A stretch of 64,000 nt of DNA, taken from positions 1,984,001-2,048,000 of the forward strand of contig NZ_CP110001.1 of the NCBI RefSeq assembly GCF_025947185.1. Direction: 5' to 3'. The first letter of the stretch is position 1. The number at the start of each line of letters is the position of its first letter. Position numbers and translations under genes: made by a program. The notes under the pieces are model-generated. The model saw only the letters and a list, made by a program, of their open reading frames with translations, did no database searches and was not told the DNA's origin. Origin of the DNA: Flavobacterium sp. N2038 (GTDB lineage: Bacteria; Bacteroidota; Bacteroidia; Flavobacteriales; Flavobacteriaceae). Shown piece by piece: positions 53,217-61,736 of this stretch.

Positions 53217-55070
53217 TTAGTCGATTATGATTTTTTTACTGAAATTATCAGAACCTTTACTAATGTGAACAATGTAGATACCTTTCGGTAAATTATTTAT
53301 CGATAATAATGAATCTGCAATATTTGATTTCTCAAATATTCTTTGACCTAATAGTGAAATTATCTCGATAGAATAGGGTGCTTCTGCATTATTAAAATAG
53401 ATTGTGAAGTTGCCGTCTGATGGATTTGGATAAAGCAGAATTTCGTTTGAAGGAGCAATAATTTCTTCTTTCTCAATTTCAGCTGTCTGCGCCATTTTGC
53501 TTGCCAGATTATTGCAGGTATCTGTAGTGTATGAATCCCATTGCGAACTTAAATTGAAAGTCGTACTTGGAGAAGTTACAGTTGATTTTCTTCTCAAGGT
53601 AACATCAATTGCAAAATTGGCTGTTCCGCCATTAAAAGTCCCAATGATGTCGATTAAAACTCCATTTTTGAATAATCCTACAGCGTCATTTCCGTTAAAA
53701 GTCAATTCTGTTGCTGTTGTTGAAATATTGGCTGCACTTGGAGAAAAACAAGTGGAAGAAATTGAACTATTTACAATTACAAATTTACTTCCTGTAGTTA
53801 ATGTTCCGCTCAATGCCAAACCAGTACTCCATGCGCCAGCTCCGTTGGTTTGTTTTTTAATTGTATAAGCAGCTAAGCTTACTGAACTTCCGGTATTATT
53901 GGCAATTTCTAAAGCTTTGTTGTTTCCAGACCCTTCAATGTATTCAGAGAAAAGCAAATCGGTTGCAGTTCCTGTTCCGCTGCTGTTGGTTGTAACCGAA
54001 ATAGTATTGCTTGAAGCAGAAGCATTTCCGGCAGCATCTTTAGCTTTTACATAAATAGAATATGCTGTAGAAGCGGTTAAACCTGTAATTGTAGCTGAAA
54101 CTCCAGAAACAGTAGTTTTTAAAACACTATTTGCATAAACATCATAACCTGTTACAGCTACATTATCTGTAGAAGTGGTCCACGAAAGTGAAATTGAAGT
54201 CGCTGTTTTTGAAGTTGAAGCCAAACTTGTTGGTGCAGTTGGTGCCTGAGTATCTCCAGATGGAGTACCACCCCAAATTTGATTGACATATTCCGGATGA
54301 TCGATATACGGATTTCTATTATTCTGACGTGCATAGATCGCATTGTTTCTGGCAATTTCTCTCGCACTTACAGGATCCTGTGCGTTCCACGCTAAAAGTA
54401 CATTTAAGAAAGCAGTTGTAAATACTTTATTGCTTGAACCATCAAACATTGCATAAGAATATCCGGCAACTGTATTTTCATAACGAGTTGCAAAATAAAA
54501 ATACATTCGGGCAATATCACCTTTAAAATCATTGATAGGCTCAAAAACAGTTCCTGAATATCCAGATACAGAACTTGATCCTAATTTTCCACCATTTTGA
54601 GAAGTATAAGTGGCAGAACTTACCGTTCCGTGAGGATAATTAGAACGTATTCCGTTTACTTTTCCGTCGGTTGGAGTAATAAAATGAGCATCGGCAACCA
54701 TTGGAGATTGTTCATTAAAAACAGACTGCGGAATAATATGTTCTCTGTTATAACAATCGCCTTCAACAGAGTAACTTCCGCATCTTTGAGTACTGCCAGT
54801 GCTGTAATTGTATGGATCAGTTCCTGATGGATTTTCTGAATACATATCAAGAACGGTTCCGTCGTTTTCATAAAAATTGTCTACGTCAGAGGTTTGATAA
54901 GTAGTGTATAAACCTGCATATCCATTATCTGTATGACCCTTAATAATGTTGTATAATTGTGTTTTTAGGGTATAGCCAGTTCCGGTTGCCGTACTGTAAT
55001 AACCTGTTGGAATTTGGGAAAACCCTATTGCCGTAGATAGCAATAGCAGTAAAAAGTAGTTTTTTTTCAT
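53217..55070 (-). CDS. secreted endonuclease I with Fn3, lamin-tail and type IX sorting domains
   Basis: A 617-residue extracellular nuclease. Signal peptide to GFSQ, then an endonuclease I domain (about 25-270) with the catalytic His in CYNREHIIPQSVFNE and PTDGKVNGIRSNYPHG. A fibronectin III domain follows (about 275-360: APTAPTSLASTSKTATSISL), then a lamin-tail domain (about 370-510: DLLFSEYIEGSGNNKALEI), and a C-terminal type A sorting signal (ILLYPNPSDGNF, KGIYIVHISKG). It degrades DNA or RNA outside the cell, for nutrients or biofilm remodelling. Confidence 0.92.
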   Translation of the reverse strand: MKKNYFLLLLLSTAIGFSQIPTGYYSTATGTGYTLKTQLYNIIKGHTDNGYAGLYTTYQTSDVDNFYENDGTVLDMYSENPSGTDPYNYSTGSTQRCGSYSVEGDCYNREHIIPQSVFNEQSPMVADAHFITPTDGKVNGIRSNYPHGTVSSATYTSQNGGKLGSSSVSGYSGTVFEPINDFKGDIARMYFYFATRYENTVAGYSYAMFDGSSNKVFTTAFLNVLLAWNAQDPVSAREIARNNAIYARQNNRNPYIDHPEYVNQIWGGTPSGDTQAPTAPTSLASTSKTATSISLSWTTSTDNVAVTGYDVYANSVLKTTVSGVSATITGLTASTAYSIYVKAKDAAGNASASSNTISVTTNSSGTGTATDLLFSEYIEGSGNNKALEIANNTGSSVSLAAYTIKKQTNGAGAWSTGLALSGTLTTGSKFVIVNSSISSTCFSPSAANISTTATELTFNGNDAVGLFKNGVLIDIIGTFNGGTANFAIDVTLRRKSTVTSPSTTFNLSSQWDSYTTDTCNNLASKMAQTAEIEKEEIIAPSNEILLYPNPSDGNFTIYFNNAEAPYSIEIISLLGQRIFEKSNIADSLLSINNLPKGIYIVHISKGSDNFSKKIIID

Positions 55071-55228
55071 AAGTTATAGTTTAAGATTTGGGTTGTTTTA
55101 CTTGTTTTAAAAATCTGATTTTTAGAAAGTTAATTCAAGTGTTGTAGCAAATCTACTATTTTTATGAATGCGTTGCGTTAAGCAATGTTTAATTTTAGAT
55201 ATATTTTCTTACGGATGGGTTTTTACTG

Positions 55229-55255
55229 CCACGAAGGCACTAAACCGCGAAGTTT
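55229..55255. repeat. GCCACGAAGGCAC repeat fragment
   Basis: GCCACGAAGGCACTAAACCG matches the arm of the 40399-40475 repeat; the other arm is missing here. Confidence 0.4.
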
Positions 55256-55839
55256 TATTTTGTTGAAGTTATCTTTTTTATGGCCTTTATATATTCTTTT
55301 TCGGCTTTAGAACTTCCGTCATCAGTTATTTCAATATTGTAATCATAAACTTTATTGTTTTTGATTTTATAAAAGGCAGCCCAATTTGTTCCGGAGATTA
55401 CATGACTTTCAATAATTTTATATTTTGAATTGTAACTAGGATTTTTGATTTCTTCAAATCCAAGTACTCTTTTGAAATTATTAGTTTTTGCATTGTATAA
55501 ATACAAAGTGTATGTCCAATTACTTCTTACGTCAGAAATATTTTGAACTAAAATATCTTTGATTTTATCATTATTAAAATCTTTGAATTCAATTTCTTGC
55601 GCACTACTAAAAATGGAATCTTTTACTAAAACTGAATTTTTACCATTAAGTTTTTGACTAATGATTAGAGTTGAATTTTTTTCATCATCATATCCGTCCT
55701 TTTCATTATCAAAATTGATTAGTTTAATTGTAATGCCTTTGTTTTTATAAATGGAATCACATTTGATAATAGTTGTTTTTTGAGCAAATGTATTTAAGAA
55801 AACTAGAAGACAAATTATAATTATGCTATTGGTTTTCAT
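55255..55839 (-). CDS. exported beta-rich protein
   Basis: A 194-residue protein with signal peptide MKTNSIIIICLLVFLNTFA. The mature part has an FG-GAP-like strand pattern (EIEFKDFNNDKIKDILVQNI, YTLYLYNAKTNNFKRVLGFE), loosely like XAC2610-type proteins. Function unknown. The ATG at 55839 is preferred over 55890, which would put charged residues before the signal. Confidence 0.6.
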   Translation of the reverse strand: MKTNSIIIICLLVFLNTFAQKTTIIKCDSIYKNKGITIKLINFDNEKDGYDDEKNSTLIISQKLNGKNSVLVKDSIFSSAQEIEFKDFNNDKIKDILVQNISDVRSNWTYTLYLYNAKTNNFKRVLGFEEIKNPSYNSKYKIIESHVISGTNWAAFYKIKNNKVYDYNIEITDDGSSKAEKEYIKAIKKITSTK

Positions 55840-55947
55840 AGGATGAAAGGTATTTTTTTTAATCTTTGCGGCTTTGCGAGCAAAATTCACAAAGAACTTA
55901 AGTTTTCTTAAATCACTTATATGGTGAATGAAGGTTTCTTTCCAGTT

Positions 55948-57459
55948 TTACTTCGGAAAATCTTTACTCTGATAAGCGCCCAAGTCTGGCGGAGAAGTTC
56001 TTGTAATTCCTAAAATATCCAGCGGAATTATATACGCCTGATTTCCTTTCGCGAAAGCGGCAGAAGTTTTATCAATGTTGAATTTATTCTGTGCAGCATT
56101 GTAAAACTTAGGATTCTCATTCAGGATGATATTATTATAATGTTCAGTATCTGTTTTAAATTGATAATTAGGGTTTGTAGATGAACTGCTGAATTTTAAT
56201 AAACAATTATTTAATTGAAAGACAAATGCTGCATTAGTATTTTTGTCTAAATTGAACTCATTTGTTGCTGAACCATAAATGATACAGTTGTTGAAAGTCG
56301 CCTGTGTTAACGGATTTGTTTCAGGAGTTGCTCCCGCAAGAGTATTGCTTAAGTTCACGGCAAATTGTGAATTGCTTTGCCAGTTATTGTTAAAAGTACA
56401 ATGCGTAAAACTATAGTTACCACCATAAATGCAGGATAAACTAGATAAGCCGGCATAATTTAAAACTAAATTTTCTCCGGTAATTCGTGCATTTTGTGCT
56501 AAAATTCCATATTCGACACAATTGTAAACCTGTGAGTTTTTAATTTGTATGGTATTTACAGTGTTTCTAATATCTAAACCAGTAACTGCATTTTTTAAAG
56601 TCAGATGATTTATGGAGTGATTGTTACTGCCATTTTCTAAAATAATAGACTTCCATTGTCCGGGAATGTCAGAGTATAGCGTTTCTAAACGATCACCTTC
56701 AAAAATAACTTCATTTTCAAGTTTATCAGTTGTCGAAACGGCTCCGTTGATTTGAATAGAGGCTTTGTTGCCAACATATAAACCGGAATTGGTATGAAAA
56801 CAAACTCTTGAACCAGCCTCAAAAGTTACTGTTTTGTTTTCCGGAACTCCTGCATATCCGTAGATTACATAAGGTTTTTGTTTTGTAAAAATTAACTCGT
56901 TTCCGTTTACCGGGTCATTTTCACTCAAATAAAAACCATCAACATCTTTACTATCAATTTTGATTTTTTCTTTTGTCCCGTCAGGATTTTGATTCGGGTA
57001 TAAGAAAACAGCATCCTGAATCAGAGTAACCAAAGCGACTTCCTGAAGATTAGCGCCGCTGTCAAACTGAATTTCATCGGTGTATAAAAAGTCAGTTGGA
57101 TTTGCATCTGTAATATCTGCGGTTGTTTCTATAAAAATATACAAGCTGTCTTTTGCCAGAAGTGTAACATTGTTAAAGATCTTTCCGTTATTGCCACTCA
57201 TTCCGTCAACAGTCATTCGGTATTTTGAATTCAATCCTTTTTTGAACTGAACAGTTGGAATCGAAATATCGTTTTTACTTTTGTTGTACACTTTAAGTTG
57301 GTACGTGCTGGAACCTATATTTTTAAAAACGGTATCCAAATAAACAGTGTCTTTTGAGAACTTTAAATCTCCGGAACTGGCAACCGTATCAAAGTCTGTT
57401 CTACAAGAACTGAAAACTAAAATTAAACTCAGAATAAAGATTGTAAAGTATTGACGCAT
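55948..57459 (-). CDS. lipoprotein with right-handed beta-helix
   Basis: A 503-residue lipoprotein: MRQYFTIFILSLILVFSSC gives a lipobox Cys at residue 19. An N-terminal beta domain (about 25-190) with YLDTVFKNIGSSTYQLKVYN is followed by a parallel beta-helix region (about 200-480), with INGAVSTTDKLENEVIFEGD, NHSINHLTLKNAVTGLDIRN and SLSCIYGGNYSFTHC. Surface attachment and polysaccharide binding or cleavage are possible. No catalytic motif is obvious. Confidence 0.75.
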   Translation of the reverse strand: MRQYFTIFILSLILVFSSCRTDFDTVASSGDLKFSKDTVYLDTVFKNIGSSTYQLKVYNKSKNDISIPTVQFKKGLNSKYRMTVDGMSGNNGKIFNNVTLLAKDSLYIFIETTADITDANPTDFLYTDEIQFDSGANLQEVALVTLIQDAVFLYPNQNPDGTKEKIKIDSKDVDGFYLSENDPVNGNELIFTKQKPYVIYGYAGVPENKTVTFEAGSRVCFHTNSGLYVGNKASIQINGAVSTTDKLENEVIFEGDRLETLYSDIPGQWKSIILENGSNNHSINHLTLKNAVTGLDIRNTVNTIQIKNSQVYNCVEYGILAQNARITGENLVLNYAGLSSLSCIYGGNYSFTHCTFNNNWQSNSQFAVNLSNTLAGATPETNPLTQATFNNCIIYGSATNEFNLDKNTNAAFVFQLNNCLLKFSSSSTNPNYQFKTDTEHYNNIILNENPKFYNAAQNKFNIDKTSAAFAKGNQAYIIPLDILGITRTSPPDLGAYQSKDFPK

Positions 57460-57769
57460 TTGAATGTTTTTTTTAGCTACAGATTAAAGGGATTAAAATG
57501 ATTTTTTTTTCGTCATGAATTCACAAATTTTTTATTCTTTAAATTAGAAAAATTCATGAATTTGTGGCGGAAAAATTCAGTACAAAGTATTTCAAAATCC
57601 TTTTAATCTGTGTAATCAGTGGCAAAAAAAGCCAAAGATTAATTTTTGATTGTTTTTGTAAAAATAGCAAAAAACTTACACGTTTGAAGATGATTTTTAA
57701 TAATAGAAATGTATTTTCGAATTTGTATCTCTTCTTTTCTGTAATTTTACGATTTTAAAGTCCATTTTA
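57460..57769. other. gene-free stretch with nested inverted repeats
   Basis: A 310-bp gap between divergent genes. Outer arms GCTACAGATTAAAGGGATTA (57476) and the complement ending 57623 enclose inner arms CATGAATTCACAAATTTT and ATTCATGAATTTGTGGCG. No gene is seen. Confidence 0.6.
57476..57623. repeat. nested GCTACAGATTAAAGG inverted repeat
   Basis: Outer and inner inverted repeats form one long hairpin of about 148 bp. The outer arms match the family at 49026-49103. Confidence 0.65.
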
Positions 57770-58201
57770 ATGAATTATACAAAAGAACAGATTTTAGCAC
57801 ACTGCAATGAGTTTTCTAAAAACACGTTGATGGAAACGCTAAAAATAGAATATATCGATGCAGGAGAAGATTTTCTAACTGCAAAAATGCCTGTAAATCC
57901 TAGTGTTCATCAACCAATGGGGTTATTGCATGGTGGCGCTTCTGTTGCTTTGGCAGAAAGTGTAGGAAGTGCGGCTTCTTTCTTCTTTATCAATCCAAAA
58001 GAGCAGGAGGTGAGAGGAATCGAGATTTCGGCAAATCACCTGAAAAGTATTCGAGAAGGTTATGTTTTTGGAACAGCCAGAATTATTCACAAAGGTAGAA
58101 GTCTTCATTTATGGGAGATTAAAATTACTGATGAAGAAGGAAACCTGATTTCGCTTTGTAAATTGACGAATATGGTTTTGGACAGAAAGAAAAGTGAATA
58201 A
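57770..58201 (+). CDS. menI: hotdog thioesterase, DHNA-CoA thioesterase type
   Basis: A 143-residue hotdog-fold thioesterase. HQPMGLLHGGASVALAESVGS and RGIEISANHLKSIREG match the E. coli MenI (YdiI) pattern. The catalytic Glu is in ALAES and the Gly-Gly turn in HGG. It would hydrolyse 1,4-dihydroxy-2-naphthoyl-CoA in menaquinone synthesis. The gene starts an operon: the MenF-like gene follows 3 bp after its stop. PaaI-type thioesterase activity on other substrates remains possible. Confidence 0.85.
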   Translation: MNYTKEQILAHCNEFSKNTLMETLKIEYIDAGEDFLTAKMPVNPSVHQPMGLLHGGASVALAESVGSAASFFFINPKEQEVRGIEISANHLKSIREGYVFGTARIIHKGRSLHLWEIKITDEEGNLISLCKLTNMVLDRKKSE

Positions 58202-58204
58202 GTT

Positions 58205-59281
58205 ATGAATCCATTTTTCTTAAAAATTAAAAACCATAAAGAACAAAATTTACCTTTTGTACTTTATTCAAAGCCCAATACATCAAATCTTATTGGGATT
58301 TTGCAGCAAAATAATACTTTGTACAGCGTTTCTGATTACAGCGAAAAGGGATTTGTTTTTGCTTCTTTTGATGAGAAACAATTAATCCTGATTCCTGAAA
58401 ATGAATCTGAAATTTTAACTGCCGAAAAAGAAATAACTTCAATCGAGCCAATCGAAATTGATGATTTGAATTTTGATCGTGAAGCCAAATTTCAATTTGA
58501 ATATTTGGTGGCACAAGGAGTTCAGGCAATTAAAAAGGAAGAATTCAAGAAGGTTGTTTTATCAAGAAGCGAAGAAGTGCCTTTGAATACTTTTGACTTT
58601 GTTGAAACTTTTCAGCATTTGGTTCAATTATACCCAGCCACTTTTTGTTATTGCTTTTTTCATCCAAAAATTGGACTTTGGATGGGAGCAACGCCTGAGA
58701 AACTTTTAAAAGCCAATGGAAATGTTTTTGAAACGATGGCTTTGGCGGGAACGCAGAAAGATAATTTGCAATCTGAAATTATCTGGCAGCAAAAAGAAAA
58801 AGACGAACAGCAATATGTAACTGATTTTATCGTAAAACGACTTAGAGAATTTGCAGCCTCGGTTGTGGTTTCAGAACCTTATAGTTTAAAAGCCGGATCG
58901 ATCTGGCATATTAAAACCGATATTTCGGGAGTTTTAAAAGAGAATTCGACTTTAGAAGAAGTAATAGATACATTGCATCCAACACCGGCAGTTTGTGGTT
59001 TGCCTAAGAAAAAAGCAAAAGCCTTTTTAATAGAAAACGAAAATTACGACAGAACTTTCTATACCGGATTTTTAGGAGAGTTAAACAGTACTTTTGATGG
59101 CGGTGATGCAAGTTCTGATTTATTTGTAAATTTACGAAGCATGCAGATTCAGAAAAACAAAGCCATTTTGTATATGGGTTGTGGTATTACAAAAGAAAGT
59201 GTCCCGGAAAAAGAATGGGAGGAAAGCGTCAATAAATCTATGACGATGAAAAGAGTTTTGAGAATAGAGAATAGAGAATAG
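58205..59281 (+). CDS. menF: isochorismate synthase
   Basis: A 358-residue chorismate-utilising enzyme making isochorismate for menaquinone. Signatures: EEFKKVVLSRSEEVPL, MGATPEKLLKANGNVFETMA, LAGTQ, HPTPAVCGLPKKKA, YTGFLGELN and CGITKESVPEKEWEES. The final codons (RIENRE) are made of a 9-bp tandem repeat of AGAGAATAG type (59264-59281), so the C-terminus may vary. It is co-transcribed with the MenI-like gene. Confidence 0.9.
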   Translation: MNPFFLKIKNHKEQNLPFVLYSKPNTSNLIGILQQNNTLYSVSDYSEKGFVFASFDEKQLILIPENESEILTAEKEITSIEPIEIDDLNFDREAKFQFEYLVAQGVQAIKKEEFKKVVLSRSEEVPLNTFDFVETFQHLVQLYPATFCYCFFHPKIGLWMGATPEKLLKANGNVFETMALAGTQKDNLQSEIIWQQKEKDEQQYVTDFIVKRLREFAASVVVSEPYSLKAGSIWHIKTDISGVLKENSTLEEVIDTLHPTPAVCGLPKKKAKAFLIENENYDRTFYTGFLGELNSTFDGGDASSDLFVNLRSMQIQKNKAILYMGCGITKESVPEKEWEESVNKSMTMKRVLRIENRE

Positions 59282-59337
59282 AACAAAGAATAAAGATAAA
59301 AGATCAATTTTGATTTTTGACATTGATATTGAAAATT

Positions 59338-60054
59338 ATGAAATTAGACATATTAGCCTTTGGTGCTCACCCTGATGATGTAGAGTTGGGTTGTGCGGGA
59401 ACCATTTTAAAAGAAGTTTCCCTTGGGAAAAAAGTAGGTATTGTTGATTTGACACGTGGTGAATTAGGAACGCGTGGAACGGCAGAAATCAGAGATCAGG
59501 AGGCAAAGGATGCTGCAAAAATTTTAGGTGTTCTTGTTAGAGAAAATTTGGCAATGCGTGACGGATTTTTTGTAAATGATGAAAAACATCAGTTAGAAGT
59601 CATAAAAATGATTCGCAAGTACAAACCTGAGATTGTATTATGCAACGCCATTGACGATCGCCATATTGATCATGGAAAAGGAAGTAAATTGGTTTCTGAT
59701 GCTTGTTTTTTATCCGGGTTAATAAAAATTGAAACTTCGATTGATGGAGTACAACAGGAAGCCTGGAGACCAAAAGTGGTGTATCATTATATTCAGTGGA
59801 AAAATATAGTTCCTGATTTTGTTGTAGACATTACAGGATTTGAAAAAAAGAAGGTTGAAGCGATTTCGGCTTATAAAACGCAATTTTATGATCCAAATTC
59901 AAGCGAACCTGCTACACCAATTACAAGTAAAAACTTCTTTGAAAGCCTGAATTATCGTGCGCAGGACTTAGGAAGGCTTGTGGGGAAAGATTTTGCTGAA
60001 GGATTTACTGTTGAAAGGTGTTTGGCAGTCAATAGTTTAGAAAATTTATTGTAA
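59338..60054 (+). CDS. bshB1: bacillithiol biosynthesis deacetylase BshB1
   Basis: A 238-residue zinc deacetylase that turns GlcNAc-malate into GlcN-malate in bacillithiol synthesis. The zinc motif AHPDD lies near residue 8, followed by DLTRGELGTRGTAEIRDQEA, IDDRHIDHGKGSKLV (second His ligand) and FYDPNSSEPATPITSKNFF. The ATG at 59338 is preferred over a start near 59317, which lacks the expected MKLDIL opening. It is in line with the menaquinone genes, 56 bp downstream. Confidence 0.92.
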   Translation: MKLDILAFGAHPDDVELGCAGTILKEVSLGKKVGIVDLTRGELGTRGTAEIRDQEAKDAAKILGVLVRENLAMRDGFFVNDEKHQLEVIKMIRKYKPEIVLCNAIDDRHIDHGKGSKLVSDACFLSGLIKIETSIDGVQQEAWRPKVVYHYIQWKNIVPDFVVDITGFEKKKVEAISAYKTQFYDPNSSEPATPITSKNFFESLNYRAQDLGRLVGKDFAEGFTVERCLAVNSLENLL

Positions 60055-60070
60055 ATTTTTCATTTTTTTC

Positions 60071-60101
60071 TTTGTAGAACTCAACCTTTGTTCTATATTT
60101 G
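60071..60101 (+). promoter_or_regulatory. promoter of tRNA-His
   Basis: TTTG (60071-60074), exactly 19 bp and TATATTTG (60094-60101): a perfect Bacteroidota promoter. The tRNA begins 21 bp on. Confidence 0.85.
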
Positions 60102-60121
60102 CACTCGCTAAGCAGAAAAAT

Positions 60122-60196
60122 GGTGGTTGTAGCTCAGTTGGTTAGAGTAGCGGTTTGTGGTGCCGCGGGTCGCCGGTTCGAACCCGGTCAGCCACC
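60122..60196 (+). tRNA. tRNA-His (anticodon GTG)
   Basis: The acceptor GGTGGTTG pairs over 8 positions with CAGCCACC, including the extra G at -1 pairing with C73 that marks tRNA-His. The D arm is AGCTC-AGTTGGTTA-GAGT, the anticodon arm GCGGT-TTGTGGT-GCCGC with anticodon GTG, and the T arm CCGG-TTCGAAC-CCGG. CCA is not encoded. Confidence 0.95.
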
Positions 60197-60203
60197 CAGT
60201 TTT

Positions 60204-60236
60204 AAAGCCTTGAAGAAATTCAAGGCTTTTTTTATT
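60204..60236 (+). terminator. terminator of tRNA-His
   Basis: AAAGCCTTGAA and TTCAAGGCTTT pair around GAAA and run into a T tract. Confidence 0.85.
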
Positions 60237-60327
60237 TTCAGTCGGAAACAAATCCCAATATTTAAAAATCCAAATTCCAAATTCTTATTGAGTTGGAATT
60301 TGGATTTTTTTTTGAACTATAATAGAT

Positions 60328-60711
60328 TTATGTAAGGTCATTTTAGGTTAAGCTTGAAAATGCTGTAACTAATAAGTTTAAAGAATCTCAATATTTCTTA
60401 TATCTCAAATTTTATCGGATTTCAGATATAACCTCTGGTTTTAACTTTGGGGATGCTCGAGATGTGTATTGTGATATACATTGCGCTCCAGTGGTTGAAA
60501 CCACTGGTTATGTTTTTTGATAGATTAAAATTCCATGCATCTCAAATTTATGATATTTAATATAGCCCCCGGTTTCAACCGTGGGGACGCTTGGATGCGT
60601 ATTGTGATATCTTTACGAGGGGTTGAGAATTGGAACCTATATTGCTTATATCATTTATAATTGATTTTGCGTTGAAATAATTACAACGAAATCTAAAATG
60701 ACCTTACATAA
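60328..60711. mobile_element. MITE-like element with 19-bp terminal inverted repeats
   Basis: TTATGTAAGGTCATTTTAG (60328-60346) and its exact complement (60693-60711) bound a 384-bp stretch with no gene. Inside are two related segments, each with a CCCCGGTTTCAACC- or CCTCTGGTTTTAAC-type palindrome and GGATGCGTATTGTGATAT or GATGTGTATTGTGATAT. It also has a CCAGTGGTTGAAACCACTGG hairpin. It is a non-autonomous mobile or REP-type element; no clear target duplication was made out. Confidence 0.7.
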
Positions 60712-60735
60712 CTTATCTGGCTCAAAAGAAAGCAT

Positions 60736-60767
60736 AAAAAAAGCACAACAGTAAAGTTGTGCTTTTA
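60736..60767 (-). terminator. terminator after the metallopeptidase gene
   Basis: AAAGCACAAC and GTTGTGCTTT pair around AGTAAA with A/T tracts on both sides, 26 bp past the stop. Confidence 0.85.
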
Positions 60768-60792
60768 ATGGTTATTATATTTGGTTTATGTA

Positions 60793-61644
60793 TTATCGAA
60801 TTTCCTCAAAGGTCGTGCCCTGTTTAATATCGCCTGTTTTAAGGCCTTTTTTAAACCAATACATTCTTTGTTCTGATGTGCCATGAGTAAAAGAATCCGG
60901 AATTACCTGACCTTGCATTTTACTTTGAATAGCATCGTCGCCAACTGCGTTTGCAGCGCTTAATGCTTCTTCAACATCGTCAAGATCTAAATTTTCCTGA
61001 TTGTAATGCGTCCAGACTCCGGCATAAAAATCAGCCTGCAGTTCTAGTGCAACAGAAAGTTTATTAGCCTGAGCTTCACTTTTGCCTTCTTGGGCCTGAC
61101 GCATTTTGGCAGAAGTTCCTAATAAGGTTTGTATGTGATGGCCTATTTCATGTGCTATAACGTAAGCAATTGCAAAATCACCACCCTTGGCTCCAAATTT
61201 AGTTTTTAGCTCTTCAAAGAAGCCTAAATCCATGTATACTTTTTGATCGCCCGGGCAATAAAATGGTCCGGAAGCAGATGATGCACCGCCACAAGCTGTA
61301 TTTACAGAACCTCTAAAAAGAACCAATTTTGGTTTTTTGTAAGTCATGCCATTCTCTTCAAAAATTTTACTCCAGATGTCTTCATTATCGGCCAGAACAA
61401 CTCGAACAAAATTCCCCATTTCTTCATCTTCCTTGCTTAATGGTGCTGCGGCTTCGGTTTGTTGGTTTTGTCCACCTTGCATTTGTTCTAAAACTGGTGC
61501 TATTTGCTGACCTGTTTCGCCGCCAAATATGTTTAACAGTAAAATTATAATACCAATAATTCCACCTCCTACGGCAACCTTTCCGCCAGAAATTGATCTA
61601 CGGTCTTCCACATTGTCACTTTGTCTTCTGCCTTGCCATTTCAT
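60793..61644 (-). CDS. neutral zinc metallopeptidase (YpfJ type)
   Basis: A 283-residue membrane-anchored protein. The N-terminal segment (MKWQGRRQSDNVEDRRSIS) is followed by a Gly-rich membrane helix (about 28-44: GGIIGIIILLLNIFGG). The peptidase-like domain (about 70-280) has the zinc motif HEIGHHIQ, preceded by VYMDLGFFEEL and followed by ELQADFYAGVWTHY. FYCPGDQKVYMD matches the YpfJ/KPN_02809 family. Substrate unknown. Confidence 0.9.
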   Translation of the reverse strand: MKWQGRRQSDNVEDRRSISGGKVAVGGGIIGIIILLLNIFGGETGQQIAPVLEQMQGGQNQQTEAAAPLSKEDEEMGNFVRVVLADNEDIWSKIFEENGMTYKKPKLVLFRGSVNTACGGASSASGPFYCPGDQKVYMDLGFFEELKTKFGAKGGDFAIAYVIAHEIGHHIQTLLGTSAKMRQAQEGKSEAQANKLSVALELQADFYAGVWTHYNQENLDLDDVEEALSAANAVGDDAIQSKMQGQVIPDSFTHGTSEQRMYWFKKGLKTGDIKQGTTFEEIR

Positions 61645-61736
61645 AGTAAATTGAATTTTAACTTATTGTATTTTATTTAATACGAATTTATATATTTTTT
61701 AGGAATTTTGGCTTTTTTAAGATAATTTGTTTTCAA

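Noticed and set aside
60099..60335. Reading frame across the tRNA-His gene
   Set aside because: It is an artefact of the tRNA and terminator sequence.
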